Shown here: positions 1 to 7,681 of the stretch, one piece after another | Layout of the letters: each line of letters opens with the position of its first letter | Position numbering within the stretch: position 1 is the stretch's first letter | The notes under the pieces: generated by a model | The model's database searches: none | What the model was told of the DNA's origin: nothing | The model's input: the letters and a program-made list of their open reading frames with translations, nothing else | NCBI GenBank assembly: GCA_022706625.1 | Contig: JAKJCD010000025.1 | Span: 2,361-16,459, forward strand | Direction of reading: 5' to 3' | From: Bacillota bacterium | Lineage (GTDB): Bacteria; Bacillota; Clostridia; Peptostreptococcales; Anaerovoracaceae | DNA: 14,099 nucleotides | Translations under genes and position numbers: made by a program

Positions 1-2
1 TT

Positions 3-551
3 GCCGAACAGGCAAGGATTGGAGAAGGGCTTTCGGAAGTCATTTTCATGCCTGCCAAATCATCGCCTTACAAAATGCATTGTGAATGCGCCGGAGAATG
101 GCATCGCTACAGCATGGTTTCATTAGCCATCGAAAGCAATCCGTTTTTTAGCGTTTCCGACCTGGAAATCAACGGGCCGGAGGTCTCTTATACTATCGAT
201 ACGTTAAGGTCCTGTAAAGAGCTTTTAGGAGAAGGGTCGAAGCTGTATTTTATCTGCGGGACCGATGCATTTTTAGGTATGGAAGGATGGAAAAATATTG
301 ACGGGATTTTCATGAATTTTCCTTTGATAGTAGGCTCCCGGCCCAGATATAAAGACAGGGCAAGAGATGAAATGATACGCAGAGTGCGCGAAAAATACGG
401 TGCTGACGTACATAAGGTACACATGCCGAAAATCGATATTTCTTCATCAGAAATAAAAAACAGGATCAGAGACGGGAAATCGATACGCTACCTGCTTCCG
501 GAGAATGTATCGGATTATATCGAGACTAATAAACTATACCGTAACTTGTAA
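3..551 (+). CDS. nadD: Nicotinate-nucleotide adenylyltransferase, 5' end missing
   Basis: NadD joins nicotinic acid mononucleotide to the AMP part of ATP, giving deamido-NAD in cytosolic NAD synthesis. The frame is open from the window edge: the codons before the ATG at 48 read AEQARIGEGLSEVIF and join onto MPAKSSPYK. This is the family's AEQA...VxFxPa...PhK region, so the ATG at 48 is an internal methionine. About 182 residues are visible. Roughly 20 are missing, including the GGTFxPxHxGH nucleotide-binding loop. Further support comes from VSYTIDTL, the GTDAFLGMEGWKNID segment and a C-terminal ISSSEIKNRI, matching the family ISSTxIR motif with Ser for Thr. The end is natural. yqeK follows 21 bases later, the usual partner order in Firmicutes. 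Identity is firm; only the start lies outside. Confidence 0.95.
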   Translation, partial: AEQARIGEGLSEVIFMPAKSSPYKMHCECAGEWHRYSMVSLAIESNPFFSVSDLEINGPEVSYTIDTLRSCKELLGEGSKLYFICGTDAFLGMEGWKNIDGIFMNFPLIVGSRPRYKDRARDEMIRRVREKYGADVHKVHMPKIDISSSEIKNRIRDGKSIRYLLPENVSDYIETNKLYRNL

Positions 552-572
552 GAAAGTGCCAGTTATGATAAA

Positions 573-1154
573 ATGAACAGCATGGATTTCAGCCAATTGG
601 AGAGCATTATCGAAAGTCAGCTTTCAGTAAAAAGGATGGAGCATACTCGCGGTGTGATATCCGAAGCTAAAAAACTTGCTGAACGATACGGCTGCGACAC
701 ATCGAAAGCTGAATTTGCAGCCCTTTGCCACGATATGGCGAGATGCATATCAGAATCGCATCTCAAAGCATATTTACAGGAATTTTCACTTGACTCCGGC
801 AATACCCATTCTCTTGAACTGGCCCACGGGAAAATAGCCGCGGAGCTTCTTAAGCGGGATTGGGCATTGGACGATATGGATATTATCAATGCAATATCTT
901 TCCATACCACCGGCCGGCAGGGTATGTCAATGCTTGAGAAGATCATTTATTTAGCTGACGCTATCGAACCGGGCAGAAAGTATCCGGGTGTCGAGCGGAT
1001 AAGAGAACTTGCCTATCAGGACTTGGATCGGGCATGTGTAGAATCGATGAAGCAGACCATCGAATATATTAATGGCAAAGGTCGGGAAATTGATGATAAT
1101 ACTATAAAAGCCATAGAAGATCTGCTGTTAAAAGAAAGGGGATCAGATGAATAA
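573..1154 (+). CDS. yqeK: HD-domain Ap4A hydrolase YqeK (symmetrical bis(5'-nucleosyl)-tetraphosphatase)
   Basis: YqeK proteins are HD-domain metallohydrolases that split diadenosine tetraphosphate into two ADP, removing a stress-linked by-product of aminoacyl-tRNA synthetases. At 193 residues it has normal family length. The metal-ligand set is complete: His24 in EHTRG, His53-Asp54 in LCHDMA, His85 in AHG, His111 in SFHTTG and Asp129 in YLADAIEP. The start is uncertain by three codons. ATG at 573 and ATG at 582 both fit, and neither has a good Shine-Dalgarno, so translation probably depends on coupling to nadD 21 bases upstream. The gene overlaps rsfS by 8 bases. Its position between nadD and rsfS is the common Firmicute arrangement. 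The hydrolase activity is known from the family and not shown here. Confidence 0.93.
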   Translation: MNSMDFSQLESIIESQLSVKRMEHTRGVISEAKKLAERYGCDTSKAEFAALCHDMARCISESHLKAYLQEFSLDSGNTHSLELAHGKIAAELLKRDWALDDMDIINAISFHTTGRQGMSMLEKIIYLADAIEPGRKYPGVERIRELAYQDLDRACVESMKQTIEYINGKGREIDDNTIKAIEDLLLKERGSDE

Positions 1155-1509
1155 TAAAGAAATAGCACTAAAAACAGCAGCTGTGCTTGCTGAAAAGAAA
1201 GCGCGGGACGTGGTCGTAATAGATATTGCGGAAAGATCGTCTTTCGCAGATTACCTCGTACTTGCCGCAGGAGGCTCTGAGCGGCAGGTGGGAACATTAG
1301 CCTCTGAAGTCATGGACCGGTTGGCGAAAGAAGGGGTGTTTGCCAGGAACATTGAAGGCAAGCAGACCTCAGGCTGGATATTGATTGATTACGGAGACAT
1401 CATTGTAAATGTTTTTTCTGAAGAACAGAGGAGCCGTTATAATATCGAAAAAATATGGGGAGACTGCAGTTTCCTTGATTTACCAGAAGAGGCACAGGGA
1501 CAGCAATAA
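1147..1509 (+). CDS. rsfS: Ribosomal silencing factor RsfS (Iojap/YbeB family)
   Basis: RsfS binds ribosomal protein L14 on the 50S subunit and blocks joining with 30S, lowering translation during starvation. The 120-residue product has the normal length and the family landmarks: RSSFADYLVLAAG near residues 30-42, SERQV soon after, EGKQTSGWILIDYGDIIVNVF near 74-94, and a final RSRYNIEKIWGD. The ATG lies inside the end of yqeK with an 8-base overlap. A purine-rich AAAGGGGA stretch sits just upstream as the ribosome binding site, so the two are probably translationally coupled. leuS begins 12 bases after the stop. Nothing is unusual about the protein itself. Confidence 0.94.
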   Translation: MNNKEIALKTAAVLAEKKARDVVVIDIAERSSFADYLVLAAGGSERQVGTLASEVMDRLAKEGVFARNIEGKQTSGWILIDYGDIIVNVFSEEQRSRYNIEKIWGDCSFLDLPEEAQGQQ

Positions 1510-1521
1510 GGGAGGGACCCA

Positions 1522-3993
1522 ATGGATCAGCAATATAAATTCAGTCAAATAGAGAAGAAGTGGCAGAAGTATTGGAACGAAGAAAAAATATTCAAAACCT
1601 CAGAAGATAATAACAAGGAAAAGTATTATGTTCTTGAGATGTTTCCATATCCTTCGGGGAAGCTGCATATGGGACATGTGAGAAATTATTCTATCGGAGA
1701 CGTTATTGCCAGGTATTTGACAATGCGCGGCAAAAACGTACTGCATCCCATGGGGTGGGATGCTTTTGGGCTGCCTGCTGAAAACGCAGCTATAAAGAAT
1801 GATATCCATCCGGACATCTGGACGCGGAAGAATATCAAGGAGATGAGAGAGCAGTTGAAAATGTTGGGACTTAGTTATGATTGGGACAGAGAAGTCGCCA
1901 CATGCTATCCCGATTATTATAAATGGATGCAGTGGATTTTTATACAGTTCTTTAACAAAGGACTTGCCTACAAGAAAAAAAATCCTGTCAACTGGTGCCC
2001 TTCCTGTCAAACAGTCCTTGCAAACGAACAGGTTGTAGACGGATTCTGCGAACGATGCCATGCAGCGGTAGAAAAAAAGGACCTTGAACAGTGGTACCTG
2101 AGGATCACCGAGTACGCAGACCGTCTCCTTGACGACCTTGATCTCCTTGCCGGATGGCCGGATAAGGTAAAGACGATGCAGAGAAACTGGATCGGTAAAA
2201 GTGAAGGCGCTGAAGTCGAATTTACGATTGAAGGGTTCGACAAAACACTTAAGGTATTTACAACTAGGCCTGATACGCTCTTCGGTGTTACCTATATGGT
2301 CCTCGCTCCGGAACATCCTTATGTAAACGAGCTTACGCGGGAAGACGAGAAAAAAGAAATAGTCGCTGAGTTTTTAGAAAGACTTCAGCATTTGAGCGAT
2401 ATAGAAAGAACATCGACTACACTTGAGAAAGAGGGTATCTTTACCGGGAGGTATGCCATAAACCCGATGACCGGAAAGGATGTACCGATTTATATTGCCA
2501 ATTATGTACTCTTAGATTATGGGACCGGTGCCATAATGGGTGTGCCGGCCCACGATCAAAGGGACTTTGAGTTTGCTCGAAAATACAGCCTTCCCATCAT
2601 CCCTGTGGTAGATCCAAAAGATCCTAATGTAGACCTTCTCAATTTGAAAGAAGCTTTTGTTGCTGAAGGCGAGATGATAAACTCCGGCAGTTTTAACGGT
2701 ATCAGCAATCGGGATGCAATTAAAAGGATAACCGAATATTTGGAGAAGAAAGGCCTTGGAACCACGACAGTCAATTTCAGACTCAGAGACTGGTTGATTT
2801 CCAGACAGCGATATTGGGGCACGCCTATTCCTATGCTATATTGCGAGACCTGCGGCTGGGTCCCGGAGAAAATTGAAAACCTGCCAGTTCTGCTGCCTGC
2901 AGACGTTGAGTTCACAGGAAAAGGAGAGTCGCCTCTTACGACCAGTAAAAGCTTTATAAAAGCCCAGTGCCCACAATGCGGCGGCATTGCACATCGAGAG
3001 ACGGATACGATGGATACTTTCCTGGATTCCTCATGGTATTTTTTAAGATATACCGATGCAAAAAACATCGAAGAAGCTTGGGATAAAGAGAAGTCCGACT
3101 ATTGGATGCCGGTAGATCAGTATATCGGAGGAGTGGAACACGCTATACTGCATTTGCTTTATGCGCGGTTTTTCAATAAATTCTTTTTTGATATGGGCTA
3201 TTCTCCGTGTGCCGAGCCCTTTTCCAATCTGCTTACACAGGGCATGGTACTTAAAAACGGAGCAAAAATGTCAAAATCAAAAGGAAATGTCGTGAGCCCT
3301 GAAGAGATAATAAAAAAATACGGAGCGGATACTGCCAGGCTTTTTATCCTGTTTGCGTCTCCGCCGGAAAAAGAACTTGAGTGGTCGGATACCGGAGTAG
3401 AGGGTAGTTTTCGTTTTCTTTCAAGGGTATACCGTCTGGTCTTTGAACTGAAAGATGAAATAGAGGGGGCTTCGGATAATTTTACGATTGAATCAAGCAG
3501 GGACAAGGAATTGAACTATGTACTAAACACTGCTATAAAGAAGGTCACTGAAGATTTGGGCAGCAGGTTCAATTTCAACACGGCTCTTTCGGCTATAATG
3601 ATACTAGTAAATGAGATTTATAAATATAAGTCAGAAACAGTAATCAATAAAGCTCTTTTACGCTGTGCCATAAAGAGCCTGATTTTAATCCTCTCGCCGT
3701 TTACACCTCATATTTGTGAAGAGCTGTGGCATTATATAGGAAACAGAGGGACTGTCTATCACGAGGAATGGCCTTTATATGATGAAGATGCCACGGTAAG
3801 GGACGAGACAGAGATAGCAGTCCAAATAAACGGGAAGGTCAAAGATCGGATAATGTTAGCAAGCGGTCTGCCGGAAGCGGATTTTCTGGCGGAAGCAATG
3901 AAAAATGATATTGTAAAAGCTCTTGTCGATGGGAAGAACGTTATCAAAACAATACCTGTCCCTGACAAGCTTATTAATATTGTCATAAAATAG
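1522..3993 (+). CDS. leuS: Leucyl-tRNA synthetase
   Basis: LeuRS is a class I synthetase that charges tRNA-Leu with leucine and edits mischarged norvaline and related amino acids. The 823-residue protein is complete. The HIGH-type signature HMGH is at 49-52 and KMSKS at 582-586. A four-Cys zinc knuckle lies at Cys159, 162, 176 and 179, with a second Cys-rich insert between the CP1 editing domain and KMSKS. The editing domain looks intact, with TTRPDTLFG at 247-255 (including Thr252) and Asp345 in AHDQRD. A C-terminal anticodon-binding region and the small terminal EIAVQINGKVKDRI domain complete it. GGGAGGG precedes the ATG by 5 bases. Only 12 bases separate it from rsfS, so there is no space for the T-box leader that often controls leuS in Firmicutes. 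Confidence 0.98.
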   Translation: MDQQYKFSQIEKKWQKYWNEEKIFKTSEDNNKEKYYVLEMFPYPSGKLHMGHVRNYSIGDVIARYLTMRGKNVLHPMGWDAFGLPAENAAIKNDIHPDIWTRKNIKEMREQLKMLGLSYDWDREVATCYPDYYKWMQWIFIQFFNKGLAYKKKNPVNWCPSCQTVLANEQVVDGFCERCHAAVEKKDLEQWYLRITEYADRLLDDLDLLAGWPDKVKTMQRNWIGKSEGAEVEFTIEGFDKTLKVFTTRPDTLFGVTYMVLAPEHPYVNELTREDEKKEIVAEFLERLQHLSDIERTSTTLEKEGIFTGRYAINPMTGKDVPIYIANYVLLDYGTGAIMGVPAHDQRDFEFARKYSLPIIPVVDPKDPNVDLLNLKEAFVAEGEMINSGSFNGISNRDAIKRITEYLEKKGLGTTTVNFRLRDWLISRQRYWGTPIPMLYCETCGWVPEKIENLPVLLPADVEFTGKGESPLTTSKSFIKAQCPQCGGIAHRETDTMDTFLDSSWYFLRYTDAKNIEEAWDKEKSDYWMPVDQYIGGVEHAILHLLYARFFNKFFFDMGYSPCAEPFSNLLTQGMVLKNGAKMSKSKGNVVSPEEIIKKYGADTARLFILFASPPEKELEWSDTGVEGSFRFLSRVYRLVFELKDEIEGASDNFTIESSRDKELNYVLNTAIKKVTEDLGSRFNFNTALSAIMILVNEIYKYKSETVINKALLRCAIKSLILILSPFTPHICEELWHYIGNRGTVYHEEWPLYDEDATVRDETEIAVQINGKVKDRIMLASGLPEADFLAEAMKNDIVKALVDGKNVIKTIPVPDKLINIVIK

Positions 3994-4006
3994 AAAGGAA
4001 AAAAAT

Positions 4007-5686
4007 TTGAAATTAACGGAAAATCTTAAGGAGGGCCAGGCAGTTAAGCTTATCCCGCTGGGCGGATTGAATGAAATCGGTAAGAATTTGACCGTCCTTG
4101 AGTATAAGAATGATATTCTGATAATAGACTGCGGCCTGTCATTCCCTGATGACGAGATGTTCGGTATAGATATAGTGATCCCGGACTTCGACTATTTAGA
4201 AAAAAACAGGGAAAAGCTGAAGGGGATGATTCTTACCCACGGACACGAGGATCATATCGGAGCCATCCCCTATTTACTGAAAACGGTGGATTTACCGATT
4301 TACGGAACAAAGCTTACTTTAGAGCTTGTCGGAAACAAATTGAAGGAGCATGGCATTAAAGCCAGACTCAATCCGGTAAAAGCGGGGCAGACTGTTAAAA
4401 TAGGTGAATTCAAAGTAGAGACTATACGTACTACTCATTCCATAGCGGATTCTATTTGTCTTGCTATCGATACCCCCGCAGGTGTCATTTTTCATACCGG
4501 GGATTTTAAGATCGACTACACTCCTCTTCACGGAGAACCCATCGACTTTCAACGTCTGGCTAAAATAGGAGAAAAAGGTGTATTGTTGATGCTTGCCGAC
4601 AGCACCAATGCGGAAAGAAAAGGGTATACGCCTTCCGAAAGGAACGTAGGCATAGCTTTAGAAAATATTTTTCGTAACTGCAGCACAAGGATTCTCATAG
4701 CAACCTTTTCCTCCAACGTCCACCGGGTCCAGAAAATCATTGATACGGCTGTGATCTTCAATCGAAAAGTGGCTATATCCGGCAGAAGCATGATCAACGT
4801 GGTCAATATTGCCAAAGATATCGGTTACCTGAAAATCCCCGATAATGTCCTTGTGGATATCAATAAGGCAAAAAGCATCAAAGATTCCGAGCTTGTTATT
4901 ATAACAACGGGAAGTCAGGGGGAGCCCATGTCGGCTTTGGCCCGAATGGCGGCAAATGATCATAAAGCTGTTCAGATTAAAAAAGGTGATGTGGTCATCC
5001 TTTCCTCAACACCCGTCCCGGGGAATGAAAAGACGGTTTCCAACGTTGTGAACCGGCTTTTTGAAAGAGGAGCCGAGGTGATTTATTCCGATATTGCGGA
5101 TATCCATGTTTCGGGACATGCGGCGGAAGAAGAGCTGAAACTGATCCACTCCCTTATCCGACCGAAATACTTTTTACCGGTTCACGGTGAATATCGGCAC
5201 CTGCGCCGCCATGCATCGATAGCAGAGACTCTTGGCATGGCTAAGGAAAATATATTCATACTCACTAACGGAGAGATACTGAGCCTTAAAAAAAACCAGG
5301 TAGAAAAAATCAAAGAGACAATACAATGCAATCCGGTTTTCGTAGACGGATTAGGAGTAGGGGATGTTGGAAATATCGTGCTGCGGGATAGAAAGCTCCT
5401 GTCTGAAAGCGGATTGATCATTGTAGTGGCTGCCATCGATAAAGCCACGGGTACCTTATGCTCGGGTCCGGATATAATATCCAGAGGCTTTGTTTACGTT
5501 AGAGAATCCGAAGATTTGATAGAGGCTGCCCGCAAGGTTGCTGAAGACAGTCTGAACAGATGCCGGCACGAAGGTATAAAGGACTGGGGCGCAATGAAAA
5601 ATCACGTTCGAAACGATTTGCAGGCCTATATTTATCAATTGACGAAAAGAAATCCGGTGATATTACCGATATTTATGGAGGTTTGA
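4007..5686 (+). CDS. rnjA: Ribonuclease J (beta-CASP metallo-beta-lactamase nuclease)
   Basis: RNase J is a cytosolic 5'-to-3' exonuclease and endonuclease for mRNA decay and rRNA maturation in Gram-positive bacteria. The 559-residue product has the usual length. It has the beta-lactamase fold motif THGHEDH at 77-83 for two zinc ions, His144 in TTHS, Asp166 in HTGDFKID, and the beta-CASP motifs SGHA and VHGEYRH. A C-terminal domain ends the protein. The start is TTG: it gives the family N-terminus (MKLTENLK...VKLIPLGGLNEIGKN) and has AAAGGA 7 bases upstream, while no ATG occurs before the conserved GGLNEIGKN. It follows leuS by 13 bases, and a YlbF-family gene follows after 2. Whether it is rnjA or rnjB by orthology cannot be settled from one sequence. 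Confidence 0.96.
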   Translation: MKLTENLKEGQAVKLIPLGGLNEIGKNLTVLEYKNDILIIDCGLSFPDDEMFGIDIVIPDFDYLEKNREKLKGMILTHGHEDHIGAIPYLLKTVDLPIYGTKLTLELVGNKLKEHGIKARLNPVKAGQTVKIGEFKVETIRTTHSIADSICLAIDTPAGVIFHTGDFKIDYTPLHGEPIDFQRLAKIGEKGVLLMLADSTNAERKGYTPSERNVGIALENIFRNCSTRILIATFSSNVHRVQKIIDTAVIFNRKVAISGRSMINVVNIAKDIGYLKIPDNVLVDINKAKSIKDSELVIITTGSQGEPMSALARMAANDHKAVQIKKGDVVILSSTPVPGNEKTVSNVVNRLFERGAEVIYSDIADIHVSGHAAEEELKLIHSLIRPKYFLPVHGEYRHLRRHASIAETLGMAKENIFILTNGEILSLKKNQVEKIKETIQCNPVFVDGLGVGDVGNIVLRDRKLLSESGLIIVVAAIDKATGTLCSGPDIISRGFVYVRESEDLIEAARKVAEDSLNRCRHEGIKDWGAMKNHVRNDLQAYIYQLTKRNPVILPIFMEV

Positions 5687-5688
5687 AA

Positions 5689-6039
5689 ATGAATGTTTAT
5701 GATCATGCCCACGCTTTAGCCAGAGCCTTAAAGGAGTCTTGCGAATACCAAAACTATATGGCGCTGAAAGATAAGGTGTCAGAAAACGAAGAACTATCGG
5801 CGAGCTTAAACGATTTTCAACAGAAACAGTTTCAGCTTCAGGCTCAGCAGATGCTTGGAGGGGAAGGGGACGCATCAATGGGCGAGCAGATAAAGGATCT
5901 GACCAGGATTCTGATGAATGATCCTCTGGCTGCCCAATACCTTCAGGCGGAATTTGCTTTTACGCTGATGTTTTCTGACGTTTATAAAATATTGCAGGAA
6001 GCTATAAGGACGGAACCCAATGCAGAACAGGATAAATAA
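5689..6039 (+). CDS. Short YlbF/YheA-family protein
   Basis: This 116-residue protein belongs to the YlbF/YmcA/YheA family of small helical proteins. It is almost all predicted helix, with the family pattern of an N-terminal HALARALKES helix, a Gln-rich middle (FQQKQFQLQAQQ) and a C-terminal FAFTLMFSDVYKILQEAI helix. In Bacillus subtilis, YlbF with YmcA and YaaT forms a complex that affects RNase Y processing, sporulation, competence and biofilm formation. YheA, closer in length to this protein, is poorly understood. It has one cysteine, at residue 18. The ATG at 5689 has GGAGG 7 bases upstream and lies 2 bases after the rnjA stop. The same frame is open further upstream, but only inside rnjA. 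It overlaps the aminopeptidase gene by 20 bases. A role in RNA processing is inferred from position only. Confidence 0.88.
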   Translation: MNVYDHAHALARALKESCEYQNYMALKDKVSENEELSASLNDFQQKQFQLQAQQMLGGEGDASMGEQIKDLTRILMNDPLAAQYLQAEFAFTLMFSDVYKILQEAIRTEPNAEQDK

Positions 6040-7078
6040 AGTAAAAGAATCAATGAAGGCAAAAGGTATTGGGGCTTTTCTGATATCAAAGCCGGAAAAC
6101 CAGGTTTATCTCACAGGATTTCATTCTTCAAATTGTCAGATCGTGATAACGGAAGATGAGAATTACTTATTGACAGATTTTAGATATATAGAAGCGGCGG
6201 CGGAGCTTGCTCCCTTATATAATGTTGTTCTTACTGATCACAGCATTACAATTTACACATTTTTAAAACAGTCTGGTATTGAAAAGCTGGCTATTGAAGA
6301 GGAGCATCTGTCATATTCGGAGTATAAACAGCTGTCAGAAGGAGTGATATGCAGTTTCCAGAGCGGGGGCGGTATAGTTGAAACCATAAGAGCAATCAAA
6401 GATGAATCGGAATTGGACGCAATAATGAAGGCTCAACAAATCGCCGATTTGGGTTTTTGTCATATGCTTGACTATCTAAAACCAGGGCTTACGGAAAAAG
6501 AAGCGGCCTTTGAGCTTGAAATGTTTCTAAGAAGTCATGGTGCGGATGCGCTTTCTTTCGATACGATTCTCGTTTCAGGAGTGAGGACATCTCTACCTCA
6601 TGGCACACCCTCCCCAAAAATATTAGAGAAGGGTGATTTCATTACTATGGATTTTGGATGTGCCGTTGACGGATATCGCTCGGATATGACAAGAACGGTA
6701 GCTTTAGGCAGTATATCCGCTGAGCAGAGAAATGTATATGATATCGTAATGCGGGCACAAACGGCAGGCTGTAATGCGATCCGTTCCGGACTTTCTTGCC
6801 GTGAAGCGGACAGAGTGTGCAGAGATTATATCGCAGACGAAGGACTCGGAGTTTTTTTCGGACATGGCACCGGTCACGGGGTAGGATTGGAAGTTCATGA
6901 GGCCCCAACGCTGAATACAAAAAGCGATGAGATATTGAAGGAAAATATGGTAATAACCGTGGAGCCGGGAATCTATATGCCCAAAAAATTCGGCGTTCGC
7001 ATTGAAGACTTGGCAATAGTCACTGCTTCAGGTATAATTAATCTGGTAAAATCAGATAAAGAGTTAATTATTCTATAA
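6020..7078 (+). CDS. M24B Xaa-Pro aminopeptidase/dipeptidase (YqhT/PepP-like)
   Basis: M24B enzymes use two metal ions to remove an N-terminal residue before proline or to split Xaa-Pro dipeptides in the cytosol. The 352-residue length matches the short YqhT type. An N-terminal creatinase-like domain covers about residues 1-125 and the pita-bread catalytic domain the rest. All five metal ligands are present: Asp211 (TMDFG), Asp222 (SDMTRT), His286 (GHGTGHGVG), Glu315 (VEPGIY) and Glu329 (RIEDL). His194 in LPHGTP is also conserved. The ATG lies inside the upstream gene (20-base overlap), with AAGGA 9 bases before it. efp follows 27 bases after the stop, the same pairing as yqhT-efp in Bacillus. 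The end of this gene also contains the likely efp promoter. Aminopeptidase versus dipeptidase specificity cannot be read from the sequence. Confidence 0.93.
   Translation: MQNRINKVKESMKAKGIGAFLISKPENQVYLTGFHSSNCQIVITEDENYLLTDFRYIEAAAELAPLYNVVLTDHSITIYTFLKQSGIEKLAIEEEHLSYSEYKQLSEGVICSFQSGGGIVETIRAIKDESELDAIMKAQQIADLGFCHMLDYLKPGLTEKEAAFELEMFLRSHGADALSFDTILVSGVRTSLPHGTPSPKILEKGDFITMDFGCAVDGYRSDMTRTVALGSISAEQRNVYDIVMRAQTAGCNAIRSGLSCREADRVCRDYIADEGLGVFFGHGTGHGVGLEVHEAPTLNTKSDEILKENMVITVEPGIYMPKKFGVRIEDLAIVTASGIINLVKSDKELIIL
7010..7038 (+). promoter_or_regulatory. Vegetative sigma-A type promoter for efp
   Basis: A TTGGCA -35 at 7010-7015 (5 of 6 consensus) is followed by a 17-base spacer and a perfect TATAAT at 7033-7038. 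The element lies inside the last codons of the aminopeptidase gene. Transcription would start near 7045, leaving a leader of about 60 bases before the efp ATG. It would give efp, and probably mltG and the U32 gene, expression independent of the upstream run. The match is seen directly; activity is inferred. Confidence 0.65.
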
Positions 7079-7105
7079 ATACAGAATAACGGAGGGATTA
7101 CGTCA

Positions 7106-7669
7106 ATGATCTATGCAAGCGATTTCAGAAAGGGCAACACTTTCGAGATTAACGGAGAACCGCATATCATCCTGGATTTTCAGCATGTAAAGCCGGGAAA
7201 GGGCGCTGCTTTTGTCAGGACAAAATATAAGAATATCTTGACTGGAGCAACGAGAGAAGAGGCTTTTAACCCAAACGACAAATTTCCAAAAGCCCATATT
7301 GAGACAAGACAAATGCAGTATCTTTACACCGACGGAGAGCTTTATTATTTTATGGACCAGGAGAGTTATGAACAAGTTCCTCTCATGGCCGATCAGGTCG
7401 AAGATGCGATGAATTACATCAGAGAAAATGATGTAGCCACAATTAAATTCTACAAAGGAAATGCATTCTCTGTCGAACCTCCTAACTTTGTTAATTTAAA
7501 GGTGATCGAAACAGAGCCCGGTGTAAAGGGTGACACCGCAACTAACGTAACTAAAGCCGCAACTGTTGAAACGGGAGCAGTGGTCCAGGTGCCTATCTTC
7601 ATAGAAGAGGGAGAAGTGATCCAGATCGATACAAGATCCGGCGAGTATTTGTCCCGTTCAAAGGAGTAG
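7106..7669 (+). CDS. efp: Translation elongation factor P
   Basis: EF-P enters the ribosomal E/P site and helps peptide bond formation at polyproline stretches. The 187-residue product has the standard three-domain layout: a KOW-like N-terminal domain (about 1-65), a middle OB domain (about 66-127) and a C-terminal OB domain ending VIQIDTRSGEYLSRSKE. The loop HVKPGKGAAFVRTK places Lys32 at the tip, the residue modified in many bacteria (5-aminopentanol in B. subtilis). No beta-lysylation genes (epmA/epmB type) are visible nearby, though their absence from one window proves little. GGAGGG sits 9 bases before the ATG. mltG starts 12 bases after the stop. Confidence 0.97.
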   Translation: MIYASDFRKGNTFEINGEPHIILDFQHVKPGKGAAFVRTKYKNILTGATREEAFNPNDKFPKAHIETRQMQYLYTDGELYYFMDQESYEQVPLMADQVEDAMNYIRENDVATIKFYKGNAFSVEPPNFVNLKVIETEPGVKGDTATNVTKAATVETGAVVQVPIFIEEGEVIQIDTRSGEYLSRSKE

Positions 7670-7681
7670 CCTCCGGCTGAG

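Noticed and set aside
48..551. ATG at 48 as the real start of nadD
   Set aside because: The frame is open to the window edge, and the upstream codons encode conserved NadD sequence (AEQA...), so the true start lies outside.
546..574. Promoter-like TTGTAA, 17 bases, TAAAAT with extended TG in front of yqeK
   Set aside because: The -10 overlaps the yqeK ATG, so the transcript would begin inside the gene near the second ATG (582). Leaderless expression is possible but unsupported.
1438..1443. TATAAT inside rsfS as a possible leuS promoter
   Set aside because: There is no -35 match at 16-18 bases and no extended TG.
1600..2316. Long minus-strand open frame opposite leuS (238 codons)
   Set aside because: It lies wholly opposite leuS, has no recognisable protein features and no ribosome binding support. 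It is a shadow of codon usage in leuS, like the other antisense frames in this window.
5560..5688. Upstream extension of the YlbF-family gene into rnjA
   Set aside because: These codons overlap the conserved end of RNase J, and the ATG at 5689 has an ideal Shine-Dalgarno and gives the family N-terminus.
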